Assembly (NCBI GenBank): GCA_017435865.1
Contig: JAFSEF010000030.1
Span: 1-32,300, forward strand
From: Clostridia bacterium
Lineage (GTDB): Bacteria > Bacillota > Clostridia > Oscillospirales > Acutalibacteraceae
DNA: 32,300 nt
Reading direction: 5' to 3'
Shown: piece by piece, positions 30,072 through 32,300 of the stretch
How positions within the stretch are numbered: the first letter of the stretch is position 1
Layout of the letters: every line of letters begins with the position of its first letter
Notes under the pieces: generated by a model
Told to the model about the DNA's origin: nothing
Database searches by the model: none
Seen by the model: the letters and a program-made list of their open reading frames with translations, nothing else
Program-made: the position numbers and the translations under genes

Positions 30072-32015
30072 TTATGTTGTTTGTTCTTTTGTTTCTTCTG
30101 CAAGATATCGTTTTGCCTGTGTGGAAAACAGTTCGCAATATCTGCCGCCTGCAGCCATCAGTTCTGTGTGACTGCCTTCTTCGATCAGCTCACCGTTTTC
30201 GATAACAAGAATCTTGTCTGCCACCGTGGCACTCGAAAGACGGTGCGAAACAAAGAGTGTGGTTTTGTCTTTGCGTAATGTATCGAACTGGTTGTAGATT
30301 TCCTGTTCTGCAATGGCATCCAGAGATGCGGTCGGTTCATCGAGAATGAGAATATCCGAATCACTGTAAAATGCCCTTGCAATGGACAATTTCTGCCATT
30401 GACCGATGGACAATTCCGTACCGTTGTCCTCAAAATACCGCATCAGCGGTGTGTCATAGCCGTTCGGCAGATTCCCGATGAACACATCGGCACTGCTCTG
30501 TTTTGCAGCCGTGACAATATCCTGTTCGGTATGCTCTTTGTCCACCTGTCCGAAACCGATGTTGTCACGCACCGACACGGCATATTTTCCGAAATCCTGG
30601 AAGATGATTCCGAAAATGCGGTACAGTTTTTCCACATCGTATTCGCGGATATCGTGTCCGTCCAACAGAATCACACCCTCGGTGGGATCATACAAACGGG
30701 TCAGCAGCTTAATGAGTGTCGTCTTACCGGCACCGTTGAGTCCGACAAGAACAACGGTATCGCCGGGTTCAAGTACAAAACTCATATTTTTGATGACATC
30801 CCTGTTTGTACCGGGATAGCGGAAAGACACATTGCAGAACTCAATGCGGTGTCCGACATGACGTGCAGGCTCAAGCGGTGTCTGTGACATAGCACGGACG
30901 GTTCGTTTTTCCTGCATGAAAGTAATCAGATTGTCGATGAACAGTGTTCCCTCATAGACGGTTGCAGAGGTGGAAATGAGCCCTGCGATGCCTGTTGCGA
31001 CACCGTTGAGAGCACCTGTGTACAGTGAGTAGTTACCGATTTCGATTTCGCCTGCAAAGACCTGCTTTGCAATGATGAGAAACAGCACGCAGTTGGCAGC
31101 CCCCGAAACAAAGGCAAGCGAAATGTTCCATCCGCCCTCTTTGAGAAACAGTGTCCGCAATCCTGCAAAATACTGTTTGAACACTTCCCTGTATCGCTGC
31201 AAAAAGGTGTCCGCAAGACCGAACATACGGATTTCTTTGACAACATCCTTGTTGGTGACAATGTCGGCATAATAGGACATCTGTCTGCGTTCTTTGGAAT
31301 GAAAACGCATGAAACGGAAATTCTTCCGACGGTACACAAAATTGAAAACCGCACCGGGAATGCTCAGGGCAATGACAAGCAACGATGCCCACCGCGGACG
31401 GACATTGGCAAGAATGATCAGATAAGATACAAGCGTGATCACGGTACTGAAAATGCTGAAAAACGAACCCAGAATCTGCAGGGGTCTGTGATTGGCTTCA
31501 CGGGTGGCGTTTTCAAGTTTTGCATAAAAATCAGGTTTATCAAAACTTGCCATATCAATTTCACGTGCTTTGTACATGATTTTTGTACGCACATGATTGG
31601 CAACCAGTTCACCTGCCATATTGGTGACAAGGTTGTTGATGCTGTTTGTCAGCGAAATGGCAAAAATGCAGACAAACTGCAACACAAGAAGTCCCACAAT
31701 ACTGCTCCACGCAGCATCCGCAAGTGCATTGCCGCTGACGGCTACGGTATAAGCCGCCGCCAGCTCATTGAGCAGCAACGAACCGGCATACGCCTGTCCG
31801 ACAGGCAGCAAGCCGCTGCAGACGGCAAGCAACACTTTTGCAATCAGAATCCACGGACGGGTTTCCCACACAAGACGGAAAATATAAAACAGACGTGAAA
31901 AGAATTTTCCGAACAGGCGTTTGAGATACCCCGGCACTTCTTTTATGTTTTTCGGTTTCGGTTCCTTTAATTTTTCAAGTTCTTTGAACGGATGCGGTCC
32001 CATGGGAGGCGGCAT
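30072..32015 (-). CDS. ABC exporter (fused permease-ATPase)
   Basis: The 647-aa protein has a Pro/Lys-rich N-terminal extension (PPPMGPHPFKELEKLKEPKP), six membrane helices (about 50-340) and a nucleotide-binding domain: Walker A GLNGAGKTT, Q-loop FQDFGKYAVSVRDNI, signature ELSIGQWQKLSIARAF, Walker B ILILDEPTASLD with catalytic Glu, and switch His FVSHRLSS. The FQDF and SIGQWQ forms recur in exporters of peptides and bacteriocin-like compounds. It stands alone, so it probably works as a homodimer or with a partner elsewhere. The ATG at 32015 is preceded by AGAGGGG with 6 nt spacing, which makes it better than ATG 32039. The substrate is unknown; the acidic peptides at 6.4-7.1 kb are one speculative candidate. 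Confidence 0.88.
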   Translation of the reverse strand: MPPPMGPHPFKELEKLKEPKPKNIKEVPGYLKRLFGKFFSRLFYIFRLVWETRPWILIAKVLLAVCSGLLPVGQAYAGSLLLNELAAAYTVAVSGNALADAAWSSIVGLLVLQFVCIFAISLTNSINNLVTNMAGELVANHVRTKIMYKAREIDMASFDKPDFYAKLENATREANHRPLQILGSFFSIFSTVITLVSYLIILANVRPRWASLLVIALSIPGAVFNFVYRRKNFRFMRFHSKERRQMSYYADIVTNKDVVKEIRMFGLADTFLQRYREVFKQYFAGLRTLFLKEGGWNISLAFVSGAANCVLFLIIAKQVFAGEIEIGNYSLYTGALNGVATGIAGLISTSATVYEGTLFIDNLITFMQEKRTVRAMSQTPLEPARHVGHRIEFCNVSFRYPGTNRDVIKNMSFVLEPGDTVVLVGLNGAGKTTLIKLLTRLYDPTEGVILLDGHDIREYDVEKLYRIFGIIFQDFGKYAVSVRDNIGFGQVDKEHTEQDIVTAAKQSSADVFIGNLPNGYDTPLMRYFEDNGTELSIGQWQKLSIARAFYSDSDILILDEPTASLDAIAEQEIYNQFDTLRKDKTTLFVSHRLSSATVADKILVIENGELIEEGSHTELMAAGGRYCELFSTQAKRYLAEETKEQTT

Positions 32016-32047
32016 ACAGATCCCCTCTTTCCGTTTCATTTTTCATA

Positions 32048-32078
32048 ATTATACAATATTAATACATACAGTTGTCAA
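32048..32078 (-). promoter_or_regulatory. Promoter of the single ABC exporter gene
   Basis: On the minus strand TTGACA (32073-32078), TATAAT (32048-32053). Both hexamers are consensus but the spacer is 19 nt, longer than ideal, which may mean activator dependence. Confidence 0.6.
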
Positions 32079-32190
32079 TATTAATTTTATTATTTTGAAA
32101 AATAATATCGTTTTCCATCCGCAACAAAACGGCTCTTCACGGCAAGTCAGGGATGCAAAGCAAATTGCGGTTTGTCGGGGAGATTGAAAT

Positions 32191-32300
32191 AGTGCTTCGC
32201 ACTTAAGAAAACCCCCGGCGAGGGTTTTCTTAACAACTTTCCTGCGCTTTTGTAAGGAAAAGGATTTCGCCCGTTGCGACGGGCGACAATGGGCTCTGCC
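32191..32300. repeat. Array of consecutive hairpins at the right edge
   Basis: At least four adjacent inverted repeats without a reading frame: AGTGC-TTC-GCACT (32191-32203), TAAGAAAACCC / GGGTTTTCTTA (32204-32214 with 32222-32232, 11 bp perfect), CTTTCCT / AGGAAAAG (32237-32243 with 32255-32262, one bulge), and TCGCCCGT / ACGGGCGA (32267-32274 with 32279-32286). GGGCTCTGCC follows and is cut by the window end. The stems differ in sequence, so this is a structured element rather than a simple tandem repeat. It could be a dispersed intergenic repeat, a structured RNA or the edge of a mobile element. I see nothing identifiable in 32079-32190. Confidence 0.5.

Overview
The window reads as a chromosomal segment of an anaerobic, spore-forming Firmicute, most likely a gut Clostridium-class member of the Ruminococcaceae/Oscillospiraceae type. 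This is inferred from a SpoIID-type sporulation protein, dockerin and cohesin-like modules, a two-gene SUF cluster, strong AGGAGG ribosome binding sites, consensus TTGACA-17-TATAAT promoters and a Gram-positive LexA-like box. I see no rRNA, tRNA, CRISPR array, transposase, integrase or phage gene.

Layout. 1-4.7 kb (mostly minus strand): SpoIID-like protein, an acyl-CoA synthetase-type adenylating enzyme, and a regulator with two different HTH domains. 4.7-6.1 kb (plus): LURP-one-related protein and a metallo-beta-lactamase-fold hydrolase. 6.27-7.18 kb (plus): an operon of four tiny (43-47 aa) paralogous acidic amphipathic-helix peptides, each with a near-perfect ribosome binding site and codon use typical of very highly expressed genes. 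7.2-8.6 kb (minus): GNAT acetyltransferase and DUF554 membrane protein. 8.6-15.2 kb (plus): two large secreted Cys/His-rich repeat proteins ending in dockerins; the second also has Listeria-Bacteroides-type repeats and a cohesin-like domain. 15.2-17.0 kb (minus): sufC-sufB pair. 17.0-20.7 kb (plus): cytoplasmic GH30-like glycosidase overlapping a GPH-type sugar symporter with a long charged C-terminal tail. 20.8-21.8 kb (minus): GNAT-DUF3795 fusion with a LexA-like operator. 21.8-22.1 kb: a compact locus with convergent promoters, a 29-aa peptide, a shared bidirectional terminator and near-identical 5' ends on both RNAs, which looks like a type I toxin-antitoxin. 22.1-25.7 kb (minus): heterodimeric ABC exporter. 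25.8-27.5 kb (minus): GH3-family acyl-acid-amido synthetase-like protein. 27.7-30.1 kb (plus): membrane protein plus TPM-like surface protein. 30.1-32.0 kb (minus): another ABC exporter. The right edge holds an array of hairpins.

How it fits together. Most genes are in one- or two-gene transcription units with their own promoter and intrinsic terminator, so this is ordinary housekeeping and accessory chromosome rather than an island. The sugar symporter and GH30 enzyme form an import-and-cleave pair. The dockerin proteins are likely cell-surface or cellulosome-like components. The two most unusual elements are the four-peptide operon and the type I toxin-antitoxin-like locus. Both consist of genes too short for normal gene calling.
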